A stretch of DNA of 64,000 nt from Acheta domesticus (GCA_031308135.1 JAHLJT010009436.1:137708950-137772949), one strand, 5' to 3'. Positions 13,045 through 24,719 are shown, counted from the stretch's first letter. Notes: a model not told the origin generated them from the letters alone. Program-made: numbers and translations.

Positions 13045-13334
13045 CATTTGTTATAACTTCGTTTTGTCGTGCGAGTCATAATCGATCTATCTAAAGCAGA
13101 CGCCTGGCAGCGTTTCGTCGTCTGGTGTGAGCGATTGTGTAAGTGTGGGATTGTAGGTAGCGAAGCGGAGATAACAAGTGTTTTAAATGCGAAGATCAAT
13201 GAAGATCACTTCTGTAGTTTTCGTCTCAAACTCAAAAATAAGGTTGCAAGACTGCAAAAATCCACTTATTTAAAACACTATGGGTTTTCGTTTAGACAGT
13301 CGTCTGAGCTTTACATTCAACCAAATTTCGTGTT
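13045..13334 (+). pseudogene. THAP-like DNA-binding domain relic (tentative)
   Basis: An open frame on the + strand (13,069-13,341) carries features that resemble the second half of a THAP zinc finger: a Trp in DAWQRF, then KINEDHFCS (compare the family's C-x2-H-F step), then LKNKVARLQKS leading into KHYG, where a THAP domain would have its AVP motif. The first cysteine pair and an ATG are missing; the frame begins at GTG. THAP domains occur in P-element-type transposases and in host genes. The 3' end is duplicated 420 bp upstream, which favours a mobile origin. It could also be a chance resemblance. Confidence 0.3.
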
Positions 13335-13654
13335 TTTTTAATGAACATGAATGTTTTCCGTTGAAAAAACTTTGCATTGTTATATGTGGTCATTCTACCC
13401 AGCGATGAGGCGATAGCAGTATACCGCGTTCTCCATCTGTATACCCTACTGCATATAAAAACAATTGGCATCTTCTGGTGTCGTATTATCTCTGATATAT
13501 TTATGTACCAAATATGAGAGGCATGATACCAAGTAATTAATACGAATAATGAATAATAATTTATATGATATTATAGAATAAGATGTATACTTTGCTTTAC
13601 CTTCGCTTTCCCTTCCAGATATCATTTATAACATACACATATAATACATTTAAA

Positions 13655-13745
13655 AAAACACTTCACCCAAGATCCGAACCTACGACCTCTGAAAAAAACG
13701 ATTAGAGGCGCAACCGTTTGCGTCATTTGTGTAGAAGATGATAAA
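13655..13745 (-). mobile_element. tRNA-like sequence, probable SINE head or tRNA pseudogene
   Basis: Read on the minus strand, acgcaaacggttgcgcctct is followed by aatcgttttttt and then gtcgtaggttcggatctt. This gives an A-box-like D arm, an anticodon-arm-like stretch and a B box close to GGTTCGANTC. The acceptor ends do not pair, so it is not a working tRNA. The block ggttgcgcctctaatc recurs on the + strand at 37,558, suggesting a dispersed family. Confidence 0.5.
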
Positions 13746-13829
13746 ATAATAATTGTTTTAGACTGTTTCTGGATAATATTATTGCTTGCAGTCAATGAAA
13801 TTCCAAAGAGATTATTCAGCACCCATCTT

Positions 13830-14635
13830 CTGCACTTACTGGCAACAATGATATTCCAATCTGTGATAAATCAAATTAAAATTACTAAGCTTTTCATTAA
13901 ATTTAATCGAGAATTAACTTTTGGCAAAAGATGACAAATTTATGCACTGTAGAACATTTACAACATACAAAATTACATTATTACGATATCATAGATTCGC
14001 CAGGAAGAGAGGGATACAATAAATCTATACATCTTATCGTATACATTCTAGGTCGAACTGCTTCTGCCTTGATATGGTCATATATTCTGTTCTTTGGACC
14101 CACGCAACTTCTCACAAAATAGTAAATAGAAAAACTTTACCTTCGAATACGTAACCTTGCAAATAAGACGCATGAGGTGAAAAAGGTTGGAATGAAGGCT
14201 ATTTCATTTACTCGTCAGATCGAAGTTTGCACTTCTTTTGGCCATATAGAAAAAATATCAAATCCAGTTTCCATTTTAGAAGCTCAATACAAAGTTCGCG
14301 TATACTTTGAACGGTGGAACCATATAATTTGGGTATACCCACATAAGTGAAAACATCTGAATTGTACCTTACAAAAATTATGAGTTTTTAATATGTTCTA
14401 CACAAAGAGTGCTTTCAGAGAGTGATGACTTCTCGAAATAACACAAATTCAATTCAATATCTCAATTCGTTCCATAAAATAATTGGAGAAATAATTGGAA
14501 AATGAGAAACTATTGAAATTTTATGATTTTATGGAACCCAAACGAACGTGTATTCGTACAATGAACGGAAAAGAAAACACTTGCATTCTACATTTCATCA
14601 CTGATGCCGTAAAAAAATCCGGTTATACCTTTGAG
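13830..14635. other. AT-rich intergenic sequence
   Basis: No gene, RNA or clear repeat recognised. Confidence 0.6.
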
Positions 14636-14637
14636 CC

Positions 14638-14720
14638 AGTGGCGTAGTTAGGCGGAGGCACGGGGAGGGTTCCGCCCCCCGGGTGACACCATTTTATGAG
14701 TGACACCAATTAGAAATATT
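14638..14720 (+). mobile_element. One end of a hAT-like element
   Basis: Reads ccagtggcgtagttaggcgg, then a C/G-rich stretch ending ccccccgggtgacacc, with gtgacacc repeated as gtgacacca 16 bp on. CAGTGGCGTA resembles the end of the MITE at 4250. I could not find a matching opposite end, so the element is truncated or its right border is lost. Confidence 0.4.
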
Positions 14721-14894
14721 ATAGTTGGAATAATATAATTATTTATTTAAAATTATATTTCAATTGTTCTAAATTACATACCGTTTGTAATGTGTTTAAT
14801 GGGCAAATATACTTGTATTTTTATTAAATAACGTATAAACTATTCAGTAATAGTTATTTTTACAATTAATTAGCGAAACCTGGCATATGTAGTC

Positions 14895-15180
14895 CTGCTC
14901 TCTCTCCCCCTCTCCCCCCTCCTGCCCTTTTCGTCTCTCTCTTCCCGTCCCCGTGTCTCCGTCTCGCTCTATCTCCGTGTCTCTTTCTGTCTCTGCCTAT
15001 CTCTGTCTCTCTCTGACAGTCTCTGTCTCCCTGTCTTTCTGACTTTGTGCCTCTCTCTCTGTCTCTCTCCTTGTCTCTGTATCTCTCTGCCTCTACCGTT
15101 CTCTTTGTCTCTGCCTCGCCCTATCTCTCCCTGTCTCGCTCTTTCGTTGTCTCTCTCTCTCTCTTTCTCGTGCCGCTTGT
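14895..15180. repeat. Pyrimidine-rich tract, degenerate (tctctg)n
   Basis: The + strand is built almost wholly from ctctct, tgtctc and ccctgtctc variants. The open frame across it encodes Leu/Ser/Pro/Cys repeats only and is not a gene. Confidence 0.85.
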
Positions 15181-15404
15181 CCCGTCCTAGACTAAGGAGT
15201 TATCTCATTTCTCTACGATCCCGTCCTCTTCGGCCTCGTCCTCTGTCACATGGCACCTCACAGCAACAACGAATCCCACGTGGAGCTCAGTTGGAATGGA
15301 AATTGAATTATAATGAAGCGCCATCATGTGTTGCAGCGCCATCTGAAGCTTCGTCACTGCTTTGAACTTCCGAATCGCAGAGGTGACACCAACTGACCAC
15401 GCGC

Positions 15405-15800
15405 CTCGTTCTTCCCACACCCGTCGCGTCGCGTCGCGTCGCTTCTTTAGCAAAGCGGTCGCTCGCGGACGCGTTCCCGCGCGGCATCTGTAGCGCGGCG
15501 CGGCGACGCCGCCCGACCGGCTTTTGTCTCGCAGGGATTAGCGGCGGGTCAGCGCTCCTTCGCCCCCGCCCTTCTCCCCCTCCCCACGGCTATTGTGACG
15601 CCCTTCCGCGTCAACAAGCTCGCCCAACAGACGCATCGCTTCCGTTCTCGCAAGACAACAGAATTTGTGAACGTTTGCGGTGGCTTTTCGGCGTCAATAC
15701 GGGCGGCGGCGGACGCCCCTTTCGCTGTGGCGTCGCGTCGGTGAGCGGTGACGTTCGAGTGCCGCGCTGCTGTCCGTGGCAGTGAAGTTATGGCGACAAT
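15405..15800. promoter_or_regulatory. CpG island, possible promoter or first exon
   Basis: Very CpG-rich (gtcgcgtcgcgtcgcgtcgc; gcgcggcgcggcgacgccgc). A cgtcgcgtcg|gtgagc site at about 15,738 would be a reasonable + strand splice donor, so a non-coding first exon is possible. Neither strand has an open frame with a recognisable domain. Confidence 0.4.
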
Positions 15801-16199
15801 GAGGGTGACTGGCGATAATGCTAATGATGCCAGCGGCACCGCGGGAGAGGGGTGGTTCAATGGCCGTTCAACGCGTCTGAACATGAGGCCGGGAGTGCAG
15901 GTGACTGACGAGGGCGGTTGGGAGAGGAAGATTTAGTAACAGTTGACAATTTACGAATCATCTATTCAAGGGTTAGCGTGGGCACATTGATTTGAGGTTA
16001 ACTCTACGCGCGGCAGTTTCATTTGGATTTATTGCAATACTAACCACGTAAATGGAGATCTGTATCATTCGCAAATTCGAATTGTGCCTCTGTAAAAATT
16101 CTTGGTAACTGATGCGAGAGCATACTATCAATGGGATAGAGTGCTGAGCCTGTCAACAGGCAAATCTTGTAGGTAAGTAGGATAGAGTCAACAGTTAGA

Positions 16200-16560
16200 A
16201 TTGGTAGTGGCTGAATAATTGTTGGAAATGGGGTAATTAAAGGCCACGGTTGACCGCCGAAGCGGTCCGGAACGCTTGTCGGGAACGCCTGTTCACAAAG
16301 GCTGATGAGAACAGTTGTCAGGCAAGGTTGACGGCAACGGCTGACCGAATGTATGGCAGGAACTGCTGGTGAGAACAGTTGACCGATAAAACTTACAGGA
16401 ATATTAACCGACTCACAGGAACAACCAATGATAAAGCCCGACGGAACGGCTATCCGAAACGACTGAACGGTAGAATTGCCGAGGACGACTGATTAGAATG
16501 AATACCGGGACGATATCCGGATGCCTTCATAGAACTTGCTGTCTAGGGGGTGAAGACGAC
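16200..16560. repeat. Degenerate short-period repeat
   Basis: Variants of gaacggctgaccg recur irregularly every 10-14 bp, for example ggaacgcttgtcgggaacgc and ggcaacggctgaccgaatg. The sequence looks like an aged minisatellite. No coding capacity. Confidence 0.55.
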
Positions 16561-16669
16561 CGCCACGTCGCAAAGAATTCCAGACCGCCTGTTGATTGAC
16601 AACAGTGTCAGTTATCAATGGCTGTTGATTGCGTGAAAAAAATTTAGTATATCATCAGGAATTTTTTGG

Positions 16670-17105
16670 GAATTATCGATGTTTCTGGACAATTATATAT
16701 CGATTTGAAGAAAACAACGAAACAAAACTTCGATCTTGTATCGATGCATCGATGCAACATCGCTGTTGAATCGATGTTTCTGCACGAAAATATCAATCTG
16801 AAGATAACAACGACCAGCAAAACATTGGTGTAGTATCGATCTTTCTGCGCGAAAATATCAAGATAACAAAGAAAGCAACACATTGATGTTCCTGCGCGAA
16901 AATATCAATCTCAAGATAACAACGAAAGCAAAACATCGATGTTATAGTATCTGACGAAAAAATAAATCTGAAGAAAACAACGAAAGCAAAACAGTGATGT
17001 CGTAGTATCGATGTTTCTGACGAAAATATAAATCTGAAGAAAACAACGAAAGCAAAACAACGATGTTGCTGCGCAAAAAACATTGATGTTTTAAAAACAT
17101 CGATT
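16670..17105. repeat. ~65-bp tandem repeat (minisatellite), about six units
   Basis: Units begin near 16,674, 16,770, 16,836, 16,885, 16,950 and 17,009. Each is a variant of tcgatgtttctg, then cgaaaatatcaatctgaaga, then aacaacgaaagcaaaac, with a variable catcgatgttgtagta spacer. The minus-strand open frames here (Phe/Ser/Val-rich, repeating) are by-products of the repeat. It ends in aaaaacatcgattcttttag. Confidence 0.85.
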
Positions 17106-17119
17106 CTTTTAGGCCATCC

Positions 17120-17290
17120 CTAGGCGGCTGTGGGGAACGAAGGGTGCTGGCAAGGAATGCCGCGCCGCGGGAGGCACGAGACGCGAGAGCAGCGCAGACG
17201 CGGAGCAGCTCCAAAAAACGCGACCGCCGCGCCTCGTGCGTGACTGGTTCCCCGCCGGGTAATTTGCTTGCGGTCGAGATTTTTATCTCC
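17120..17290. promoter_or_regulatory. Small CpG island
   Basis: CpG-dense (tgccgcgccgcgggaggcac, cgcgaccgccgcgcctcgtg) between the minisatellite and AT-rich DNA. No coding evidence. Confidence 0.35.
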
Positions 17291-18315
17291 TGCTCCGAGG
17301 TGTATCGCAGAAATATAAGTAGCAATTAGCCACTAATGGAAAGAGTGGAGTATTATATCCAGCAGGCGCTACCGTTGTGGTCTCCTCGAGTCGTGAATAC
17401 TTGCGAGGTCTTTTTGTCGAGGATTAGGTGGCTTCGTACTCCCTTTGTCCTGTTGATGGCTACGAATGGCCAGGTGAATGGTATGGTTTTTCTGGTACTT
17501 TCTGGTCGAGATGGATCGTTGTAGTTTTTTATGCCACAAATTATTTGGCGAGGGATGTTGGTTTGAACAGATACGAAGATGAACAAAATGAAAATACCAG
17601 TTTGCTAAATACTCCACAAAAACATAGTTGTGGAAGCTCCTTCCCAAATTTTCTTGCTGCAACGTTAAGAAATGATTGGAATGTACGTTGCTCTACTCGT
17701 ACAAACAGTACAATGGATCATTTATTCCATATCTCTAATGAACTGTACAATGAATTTTATCATTCTTCCTTTCGTCCTGTAAGTTGCGATTTGATCATTT
17801 AAGCAATGAATTTAAGCATTTTAATTAAATTATTTCACGAATGATTGATAATGGAGGTAAGTTTATTTTCAAAGATTTTTAAATACATTCATAAATTCCA
17901 AATTTGAGGTTCACCTTCATTAATTTCAGTCAATCAGCTTCTAATTTCATTAGAAATTTAGAGAAGTATCATACAAAAATGTCAATTTGCTATTATATTA
18001 TATTCTTTATTTGAGCTCATCGTCATATTTTTTAAAATTATTTTTATTTTAAGTAGCATAAACTGCATATTTTTTAATAATATTAAATTTTCATAATTAC
18101 ATAACTTGTGTTTATTCTAATTTATTTCTGAATGCATATAGAGTGTGATACGCTATCATATTTTAGATATTTTTATTACAAGAATGGGTATTTCTGTCAA
18201 TTAAAAGTTATAATTTGAAAATGTTCCTAAGTACGCATAATTACAAGTTACATTAAAATGCTATGAACAAATGTAAGTCCCTTGTAAGTCATCAGTACCA
18301 ATGAATGACATCGAA
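17291..18315. other. Intergenic, no gene recognised
   Basis: A 124-codon open frame on the + strand at 17,428-17,802 has no domain, signal or repeat that I recognise and no clear splice context, so I do not call it. Confidence 0.5.
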
Positions 18316-18329
18316 ATCAAGAAGTTAAT

Positions 18330-18735
18330 AGGCTACGTTCACTTCTACCACTGCATTGTACACCCGCAGAGACGCATCGGGGTGGGCTGACTTTCGCTGT
18401 AGCCTGTAGCTCCGGGAGCTTCGAGAGGATCTGTTGGGGCTGTGAGGCGTAGAAAGTACACGAGTCCGGGTGCTGCGGCCTCATTAAACGAAATCGCCAG
18501 GGTCGAGGCAGGCCTCTCACACGGCCGGCCGATATCGAATGCGTGTAGCGAACGGGCTCGTAATAAAATACAGGTGTACCTGTCGTTGTAAAGGAAATTG
18601 TGTGCGTTTCGATCTCGGGCGGCGGACGCCCGCTGCATTCAGATGAGCTCCTTCCATCTCGCGAGACCCCCACCGGCGCGGTTTTCCGCTTTTAATTGCG
18701 TTTAGCGGCGGTAACCGGCGAAATAATAAGAGACT
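18330..18735. promoter_or_regulatory. Unique GC-moderate block, candidate regulatory element
   Basis: About 400 bp of non-repetitive GC-rich sequence in AT-rich surroundings. It contains an inverted E-box pair, acaggtgtacctgt (18,570-18,583), plus tcattaaacg and taataaaa homeodomain-type cores. The three reading frames on the minus strand are mutually overlapping and none resembles a known protein. Confidence 0.3.
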
Positions 18736-20130
18736 CCATTCGAGTACTACGAGTATTAAATTGTAGATCAATCCCAGAGTTCACAAAAAAGAAAACTCGA
18801 AAGGATCTCTTGAGTGATTTTTAGGTTTACGAGGTACGCTGAGGTCAGAATTGAATTTTGTTGTGTTTCTTCTTGACGGTTGCGGTACCGAGGTACAAGT
18901 TCAAACCCTTTCCAATTTTCTTTCGCCCATCTTGTTCCGTGATGTCTTGGCGCGGTACACGATGTTATTGTTCGTAATGCAGAGTAGTGCTGCAATAATG
19001 AAGTTGAAGCTTTTGAATCCTTAATAAAAATAACAAAATACACATAAGATATAGTGGAATTATTGAAATTAAAAGCATGCCGGAGGAATTCAATGGCAGA
19101 TGCCAATGCATTACTTTGACGAGTTATTATTCGTGCATAAAGGTCAAAAGACTTACTGTAGGATTATTTTTACTGTGTTATTCATACAGTTTTATTAATA
19201 AAATACTCCATGTGCTTTAGTAGCAAGTCTAATTTCAAGTTTCTTTTATAGTCTTAATTTGTATACCAGAAAAATTAGATGAAAGTGACAATCAACACTT
19301 CATTTCTCCATCTGCGAACCAGCTCTCTAGTTCTCGTTTCTACATTACAAATAATCTCTAGTTCTCGTTTCTACATTACAAATAATTTCAGGGGTACTAG
19401 ACGGAATCACGGCAGATTTTACGATACACATTCTCTATCGTCTGACACACTTTCTATTGCATAATGTTTTCCTATAATTGTTCGTAAGTATTCACCCCCA
19501 AAGGGACGGAAACATGAATAGGTCAACTCTTGCAGTAACGAAGAATAATCTAGAGATAATTTTTCATTTTGCGAAAAACAAATTCTCACAGAAGTGACTC
19601 AAAATTATTATAAAATATTGCAATATTTTACATGGATAATTATTAATGATTCCATAAATATATGAAATCATTCATACTTTTACGGCTATAAGACAATCAA
19701 AAACATGTGTTTGTTAACTGAAATATTAATATTATTTATCCTAAGAAAGAACACATCTCGAAACACGTATAAAAGCATTTTTCAAAATAATTATAAAAAC
19801 ACTAGTGCACTGTTTGATCTATTTGTAACTTTAGGAGTTATCAAAAATTCACGAAAATGGGATCCGCCGCATTTTTATGTGTTCTTTGGTCTATTTGATA
19901 AAAAGAAAAGAAAATATTTCGAGCTGCTTTTGATAAAATATGTTTTTAATTGCCTTTACTTCAATACGCGAAAAGTACTTAATATTCGAAAACTTGTTCA
20001 CAACCTTATTCAAATATTCTATAATTTTTTAGAACAGATTTCATAAAGTAAAATATATCTATCTCAATAAGTATTTTTGCAATGTTACTTTTTGCAAATT
20101 TCCAAAATATATAATTTACATATTACATAA
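18736..20130. other. AT-rich intergenic sequence
   Basis: No gene recognised. The + strand frame at 19,705-20,046 is AT-driven (Phe, Leu, Asn, Lys-rich) with no known domain. Confidence 0.55.
19325..19386. repeat. 31-bp tandem duplication
   Basis: Two adjacent identical units starting ctctagttctcgtttctaca (19,325-19,355 and 19,356-19,386). Perfect identity indicates a recent event. Confidence 0.95.
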
Positions 20131-20134
20131 TATA

Positions 20135-20180
20135 TCCATATTCATTTAATATATCCATATTCATATAATATATCCAAACA
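20135..20180. repeat. Short tandem repeat, atatccatattcat units
   Basis: Three adjacent variants of aatatatccatattcat. A separate (ATT)n run lies at 20,290-20,312. Confidence 0.8.
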
Positions 20181-20329
20181 TATAATATTTGGAGCTGTTG
20201 TTCAGTCTATCTTGTTTTTAAAATTGCCTTCATTTCACACAAAATTTAATGAAAACTACTTACATTTTGAAAAATTGTACATGACTTTATTTATTATTAT
20301 TATTATTATTAATGACCTATATTTCAAAA

Positions 20330-20890
20330 ACAAATTTGATTAAGAAAAAAGTGTATTGTCAATATTGTAGTTGTAGGAATAGGCCAAAAAAATGTTGAAC
20401 TTTTGCAATTTTCGAAAATTCTGAGTTCAACGAAAATGAGACTTGCACTATTTTTAAGTTAAATTTGAGCAATTGTACAACTTTTGAGAAAATTTTGAAA
20501 ATGTCGTTAGGGCGAAAATAAAATTAAAAAATCAATATATCCGTTTGAAATTCACAGGTCTTCATGGCCAGCCAGATTGATCGAGGAATCCCAATTTTGG
20601 AGAAATCTTCTGAAGGTGATAGTGTAGTCTAAAGACGAACAGACATACATTCTATCGTAAACCAATTATTCGGTATCAAGGACTCACAAACGTGGATTTT
20701 GACAACAAACATATTGGAAGTAATAATGTATTATATACATAGGGCACGATTTATTAACTTTTTCGATATCAGGGTTCCACAATACGAATTTTTTATCAAA
20801 AAATTGCCACTTTCCACTGCTACGTTACAATACTTTCTCCTTACTACGTAAGTACATTGTAGGTGAGAAAGTAAAAAAAGTAATGATACT
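20330..20890 (-). mobile_element. Repeat family R2, inverted copy
   Basis: Read on the minus strand it carries tgtgagtccttgataccgaa (20,672-20,691), followed by a tgtctgttcgtctttagac stretch and then Phe/Lys-codon-like AT-rich sequence with gaattttcgaaaattgcaaa (20,403-20,422). All three features occur in the same order in the copy at 7,257. The outer end reads tttactttctcacctacaat, resembling the actttctcgcatac sequence near 28,345. Confidence 0.6.
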
Positions 20891-23160
20891 AGTATCGTTC
20901 TGTGTAAAAATTGATTCGTTTTACATAATAGTCTTCAGATGCAGACATTCATGAATGAGACTCATAAAGTAGATAGATTTGTAAGGAAAATTTAACTTCA
21001 TCTTAAAGGGTTGCATCATCATAAAAGTGGGTCTTCTTTAAAGTTTCTGAAAGTAATGATAATGAATGAATGGAACTGTGGATTTAAAAAATTCATTTTA
21101 CGACTCCTCAAGTTTTAGAATGTATACACATTTTGATAATTTACGTCCAACTAATTCATAGCGTAAGCAAAAATCAAAGATGGGTCGGAAATACGTTGTC
21201 TTATTAAAATTATTTAATAAAACCAAGTGTCTTGAACTATTGGTATAGTGTTCAGACTCACCTACGTTCACCTTACATTACGTTCACCTAAATACAGTGT
21301 TAAAATCAAAATGTTGAATTTTTATGTCTTTACTTCTTTTGAGTACTCATTAATAAATTGTATTTTACCCTCATTGAAAACTTCACATTATATTGAAAGT
21401 ATAGTATGAAACGACAATGTAACTGAAGGGCATAATACATTATATTAAGACACGAGCGAGTCAGGAATGAGCCTACGTGTGCCGGTGGCATTGGTTTACC
21501 TCAAGGATTATCAACATTTTTCTTTCATTCACCCCTTTTAAAAGAATTCTTTGCTTCAGCGATCCCTTACATTTTTCTCTATAGTATACGGCATACATTA
21601 ATCATAACACAAAAAACTGCGTAGAAGACAAAAATAATTTTACAACAATCTTTGCATAATTTTTCGATTTCCAACAACCGAAAACTCTTCCCCTCCTGTG
21701 TCGCTGAGCTTTTATTCTTCATTGTGGTGCAATGATTAAACAACCTTGACTGTTGTTGAGATCTAACCGTAACATTTCTTAATGCGGAGAATATTCTTTT
21801 ACGCGACTGCATGACGTTGTGAATCCTTATAATTAAAACTTCTTGAGTTTTCTGAACATAGTAAACAATTGCGCTGCTATATTCGCGGAGGCCCCGGTGC
21901 AGAAAGTGGTAATGGGGCACCTATCTGCGATTACTAAACGTGTAATTAAGAATTTTAAAAGTAATTTTTATAAAAATATGGCTGGCGCAATGGAGAAAGA
22001 ACAATGGAGTTCTATTTGTTGTATTCTTTGCCGATCTCCGTCTATGAGTCTCCTTTTTAGACGTCCCGGTAACGTTCACCGTTGCACCAGCCAACCTACG
22101 TCCCTCATCCTAAGGAAGAATGATGGTTACAAATGAAAAGGAGCGAATTTGTAGTTTATTATTATATGTTTTGTGGATTTACGTCAGAAAATAATTAATT
22201 TTAAAATTCGTAAAATATTTTTTTTAATCAATGGTGCCTTCATCTTGATTTTACCTATCATTCACCGGTGTATATTCGACTATTCACTCCCACTCGACCC
22301 ATTGATCATCATTGACTCCATTCAAACTTTCATGGAGCCCCAGGAGGTCGATCCTGATCCCGTTGGGAACATTTGTTTTAGCACAATCCGAATGCAAACG
22401 AGCAAAACACGAATGAAGTTAGGGCCCAATTTATTAAAAAGTCATCGAAATGCAGTACCAAAATATCAGCTTAATATCTGATACAGTCCCTATAGGTAAC
22501 TTCAGTGTATTAATATGATTTTTGCCATCAGGGGAGGGCATCGACACTTCATACAATCGAATGGATTTCTTAATTGAGCGATGACCATCATTAATTACAT
22601 CTCATTGTTTGATTTGCAAACTTTGTTGTTTGGTCCAAACTATGTTGGAATGAAGCTGTATCATAATGAAAATCATTATTCAAAGAGTTGCAGCCATCTA
22701 ATAAGAGGAATAAGAATATAACAGTAATCCAAACAAATTTAAAATAGTTTTCATAAATTTAGCTAGCCCTAGATATTAGTATTACGTTTTGCCGCAGATT
22801 GAAAGTTAATTATAAACTTACAGCGAATTGTAATGGAAGTACTGTGCTTTGTTACGTTCCAACATTTTGCTTTTCGACGATATGTTATTATTCTTCGGAC
22901 GAATAAATTGGTGTTATTAATTGTTAGCATTACAGAAGAAGAATATTGAACATTATGTCACCAAAGTTCACTTATACTACAAATTAAGTAATTACAATTA
23001 TAGAAAATATAAATTATCTTCTGGATATCTACATCAGCACCTAAAATGTGGAGAGTTTGAAAGTAATGTTAGTCCTCTTGGAAATGACTCGTCTTTCTTT
23101 ATTCAGTTTGTCGGTAAAAGAAATCAGAGGAATCGTAATTGTGACAAATTAATATTTTGT
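20891..23160. other. AT-rich intergenic sequence
   Basis: No gene recognised. Frames at 21,843-22,136 and 22,173-22,481 on the + strand (97 and 102 codons) show no domain and no supporting splice sites. Confidence 0.5.
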
Positions 23161-23161
23161 T

Positions 23162-23193
23162 ATTTCCCAGGAAATGCATATTTCCTGGGAAAT
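23162..23193. repeat. Perfect 14-bp inverted repeat with two STAT-like half sites
   Basis: atttcccaggaaat, a gcat spacer, then atttcctgggaaat. Each arm contains TTC-N4-GAA, a spacing that STAT proteins can bind. The function is inferred from the motif only. Confidence 0.6.
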
Positions 23194-23999
23194 ATGAGGA
23201 GCTGAGGAACGAAAAATAGTTCACCTTGTTAAGAAACTACGAAAACATAGACGCGTTAATCAGGGAAGTTCAGAATTTTGTACATTCAGTTTTATTTAAT
23301 TCTCACAATTGATTCCACTGCAGGAGAAAATTGTTTTTCTGCAGAGTTTCTGCAAATTACGGACACCTTAGCAGAAAGCCGGCCTGGTAATCAGGAGGGG
23401 ATAGATGAGCTTATTTGTAACTTTTGAACTTAACGTAAATATATTTAGTTCGTGATGTACCGCTCAACTGTGTAAAAAAATATCACAATCCAGCCATTGA
23501 AGCATTGCATTCCTATCGGGAAACCTATCGGGAACAACAAGAACTTGGTCAATAATTAAATGGATGCAATTTAATAGGAATTAAATGAGAAATAGTAGTC
23601 AAATAGACCAAGTCGAAGATAGAAGCCGACTCAGAGAGATACATAAACCTAGGGATAAATATGGTTTCTCCCAATAAATTAATTGGATAAGATAGATTAA
23701 TGTCCGCGATTACAACGTTGATGTCCAAGATCGAAAGACAAAATTTAATCTAAAGGGATCTCCTATAATTGATAATGTCAACGTATTTCAAAAATAAAAA
23801 GCAACATAAAAGTGTAACATTGTTTAAATTTATTTCACTGTACGAAGAAACCAAGAGTGAAATCCGAAGAGCAAAATCGAAAACCCGACCTTGGGCGAAA
23901 GTGCAAGGAACCGCTAGCCAAACCAACACAAGCAGCAGGAGCAGGAGGATCCCTGGGGAGCGACCGGAAGCAGACGGCTGAACATCCACGTATCCGGAA

Positions 24000-24715
24000 G
24001 GCGCGGGCCCGCCACGGCGCAACCGTTAGGTGCTTCGCTTTCAACAGGAAGCGGTCCAGCACCCTCTCCCTTCATCCCTCCCACTTGCAGTTTCATCTTC
24101 CTTCCTCCTCACCCCTCGTCCCGCCTAACGGGAGCGGCCCGGGCGCGCACCCCCCGATCGCTTTTGTGCCCGAAATTCAATCATAAAGCGTCCCTCCTCC
24201 CCGTGCGTTTCCCTTTCACGCTCGCCGCGGAGGAAGGTGCAAGACGGGGCGTTTTTTTTTTCACGGGCGGACGGCGGTCCCCGGCGGCGGATGCAGGCGA
24301 ACGCCGGCAGCCCCCTCGCGAGGGCACTCACCCTGGACGTCGCCGCTCCATTCACCCTCCGCCCGGCGCGACGGGGTGGGGTGGGGCGGGGTGGCGAGCG
24401 CGGGGCAGCAACCCCCGGCGGCGCAACGGGATCACCTCCTACGTCACGCGGCGCGCGCCAGCTGATTGTGACGTCACGGGGGGGGGGGGCGAGGCGACCC
24501 CCCCGCCACGCTCCGTCTTGAGGAACGGCCTCCGAGGAAGAGGGGCCGGGGCAGGTCTGCAGGAGCGCGGGGCGAAGCGGGAGGGGGCGGGCCGAGGCGG
24601 CGCGGCCCGTTTAACAAAGCGTGCCAGCTGTCGCTTGCCCGAGGGGGCGGGGCTGAGACGGCCGCTGCTGCTGCTGGCTCGCGTGACGCTTTCGCCCACG
24701 CTACTCGCTTACCAA
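24000..24715. promoter_or_regulatory. Strong CpG island with CRE site, possible promoter
   Basis: About 0.7 kb of very high GC and CpG. It contains a palindromic CRE, gtgacgtcac, at 24,468-24,477, a tacgtcacgc half site at 24,440, and several GGGGCGGGG boxes (for example 24,590 and 24,646). It is the clearest promoter-like island in the left half. Direction and transcript are not determined. All open frames across it are low-complexity Arg/Gly/Pro/Ala. Confidence 0.5.
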
Positions 24716-24719
24716 TAAT

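Noticed and set aside
13655..13745. Functional tRNA gene on the minus strand
   Set aside because: A- and B-box-like parts are present, but acceptor and anticodon stems do not pair.
15045..15365. Leu/Ser/Cys-rich + strand frame resembling membrane repeats
   Set aside because: Made by the (tctctg)n pyrimidine tract.
16644..17325. Phe/Ser/Val-rich minus-strand frames that look like repeated peptides
   Set aside because: They are translations of the ~65-bp minisatellite and shift frame between units.
23750..24022. Minus-strand frame with a strongly signal-peptide-like leucine run (GILLLLLLVLVWLAV then TFAQ)
   Set aside because: It begins at TTG, has no ATG anywhere in frame, and an in-frame TAA lies two codons upstream. 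The only nearby donor (AAG|GTCGGG) is poor.
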